NCBI GenBank assembly: GCA_003427395.1
Contig: BFEA01000058.1
Span: 2,171,293 to 2,199,391 of the forward strand
Origin: Chara braunii
Lineage: Eukaryota; Streptophyta; Charophyceae; Charales; Characeae
DNA: 28,099 nt
Reading direction: 5' to 3'
In this document: piece after piece, positions 27,013 through 28,099 of the stretch
Layout: each line of letters begins with the position of its first letter
How positions within the stretch are numbered: the stretch's first letter is position 1
Program-made: the position numbers and the translations under genes
Notes under the pieces: model-generated
Seen by the model: only the letters and a program-made list of their open reading frames with translations
What the model was told of the DNA's origin: nothing
Databases searched by the model: none

Positions 27013-28003
27013 ATGTCAGAAGATTTGATTGATCATTACCGTGCAGTATGGAGCTCAGGAGAAATGGGAAAATTTGTGGGATTAGGAGTACTAATGCTTC
27101 TTTACAAGAAAGGAGATAAGTTCAACATAAGGAATTATCGCTCGATCACCCTGCTAACAGTGGTTTACAAATTAATAGCTAAAGCACTAGCAGATCGAAT
27201 GTCTACAATTATCCCAGAAATTATATATCCATCTCAAACTGGATTCATAGCCGGGTGAAACATTCAAGACAACGTCCTACTGGTGAATGAACTACTTCAA
27301 AGTTCTCGTCACTCCTAACATAGTGCAACTTTTATTTTTATTAATTTTGAAAAGGTGTATCGTCATGTGGATTGTTTTTTTCTTGACATGTGTCTGGATA
27401 AACTTAATTTTGGTCCTTGTTTTAGAAGATGGATAAAGATCTTACACAATGACGCTACAACCAGGGGCATGGTCAATAACATTGTGCCCCCCCCCCTCCC
27501 CTTAGAAAGATAAGTTAGATAAAGGGATCCTCTTGCACCATTTTTTTTCGCTATAATCATGAAAGTACTAGCAACGAAGTTGAGACAACATAAAGATATT
27601 TGTCGTATACAGATTACCAACACTCCGGAGGAAGCAATTCCGGTTTGATCTCTTTTTGATGATGATTTATCCCTTATGATTGATGTTTTCCATGAAAACA
27701 TTACCGAAATTCAAAAGATGATGGATATATCCTGACGTCTTTTAGATATGAAGGTCAAACAAAACAATAGGTTGCTGGATTCACCACCAGGGAGGGAGAC
27801 CACCGGATCATCCCAGGATAAAGTGGTTATCCTTGGACACCCCCACTAGAGTGTCGGAGATCTCATTGTCAGCCGAATGGGCAACCATAACTCATAATGA
27901 ATGGATCTGTCAACCTGCTCATACCAAATTGAAATTGTGGAAGAACAAACATACCGCGGTTTTTGGCAGATCGTTGGCAATTAATAATGCAGACCTTGCA
28001 TCC
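27013..28003 (+). pseudogene. LINE (L1-type) reverse transcriptase fragment
   Basis: The encoded enzyme copies LINE RNA at a nicked target. The 5' part, with endonuclease, is absent. 27013-27258 reads HYRAVWSSGEMGK, LLYKKGD, NYRSITLLTVVYKLIAKALA and PSQTGFIAG, typical RT blocks 0-2. A TGA at 27256 falls where the family has Arg after AG. The same frame continues NIQDNVLLVNELLQ, a TAA, FIFINFEKVYRHVDCFFLDM and FRRWIKILHNDA. A C-run at 27487-27498 disrupts the next block. The catalytic motif, normally FADD, is LFDDDLSL (about 27650-27673). The C-terminal part resumes with a frame shift (WATITHNEW, LKLWKNKHTAVFGRSLAINN). Many stops and shifts make it inactive. The family similarity stops at about 28003. 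Confidence 0.85.
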
Positions 28004-28099
28004 AGCGTTGTCACGCGGGGATCCCCGGGGCCCAAGCCGGGGTAAGGTTTCACCCCCCGACCACCGTCGCCCGCACCCCCCGACCCCCGCACCCCCGCA
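28004..28099. repeat. C-rich sequence at window end
   Basis: GGGGATCCCCGGGGCCC, then ACCCCCCGACC, GCACCCCCCGACC and CCCGCACCCCCGCA, a degenerate C-rich tandem pattern cut by the window edge. It replaces the LINE without a poly(A) tail. Confidence 0.7.

Noticed and set aside
28004-28040. GGGGATCCCCGGG-like words as vector polylinker
   Set aside because: The order does not match a standard polylinker and grades into a genomic C-rich repeat. A vector screen would settle it.

Overview
The window looks like non-coding, transposon-rich nuclear DNA of a green plant or streptophyte alga. The evidence is a plant-type short-chain dehydrogenase copy, a Ty3/gypsy chromovirus with a tRNA-iMet-like primer site, a plant L1-type LINE fragment, several (ATT)n, (CT)n and CAGA-rich tracts, and no bacterial gene organisation. 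A charophyte such as Chara is possible, but this is an impression of protein style and repeat content, not a match I could test. I see no intact protein-coding gene.

Layout. 1-1100: microsatellites and purine-rich DNA. 1100-2008: an intronless, frameshifted short-chain dehydrogenase/reductase pseudogene. 2.4-4.0 kb: a roughly 330-bp tandem repeat whose relatives reappear at 25.9-26.25 kb. 4.0-5.0 kb: strong hairpins and a minus-strand tRNA-like (SINE-like) sequence. 5.1-6.9 kb: two long purine-rich blocks. 6.9-10.6 kb: diverged copies of a repeat family that carries an exon-like segment on the minus strand, plus two antisense PBS/LTR junctions of another LTR element family.

10,621-19,340: a decayed chromovirus, nearly complete. 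It has a 1,010-bp 5' LTR, a PBS, a leader rich in TGACGTGGC words, gag, zinc knuckle, protease, RT/RNase H, integrase with a C-terminal chromodomain, a PPT-like tract, and a 1,048-bp 3' LTR. The open frames shift repeatedly and many in-frame stops are present, so it is not autonomous.

19.3-22.2 kb: GA, CAGA and ATT simple repeats, a third copy of the exon-bearing repeat, and a possible antisense LTR relic. 22.25-24.43 kb is the most unusual part. It is a series of about twenty short inverted repeats, including six 54-bp tandem units. Many share an apex close to CTCC-CGT-GGGG, while their outer arms differ but still pair. It is followed at 24.87 kb by a PPT-like tract and a possible LTR start, so it may be the interior of an undescribed non-coding retroelement; that is inference. 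25.7-28.1 kb: a tRNA-like A-box with a GC hairpin, two more relatives of the 2.4-kb repeat, an AT-rich block with a GC-rich inverted repeat, a broken LINE reverse transcriptase, and a C-rich end.
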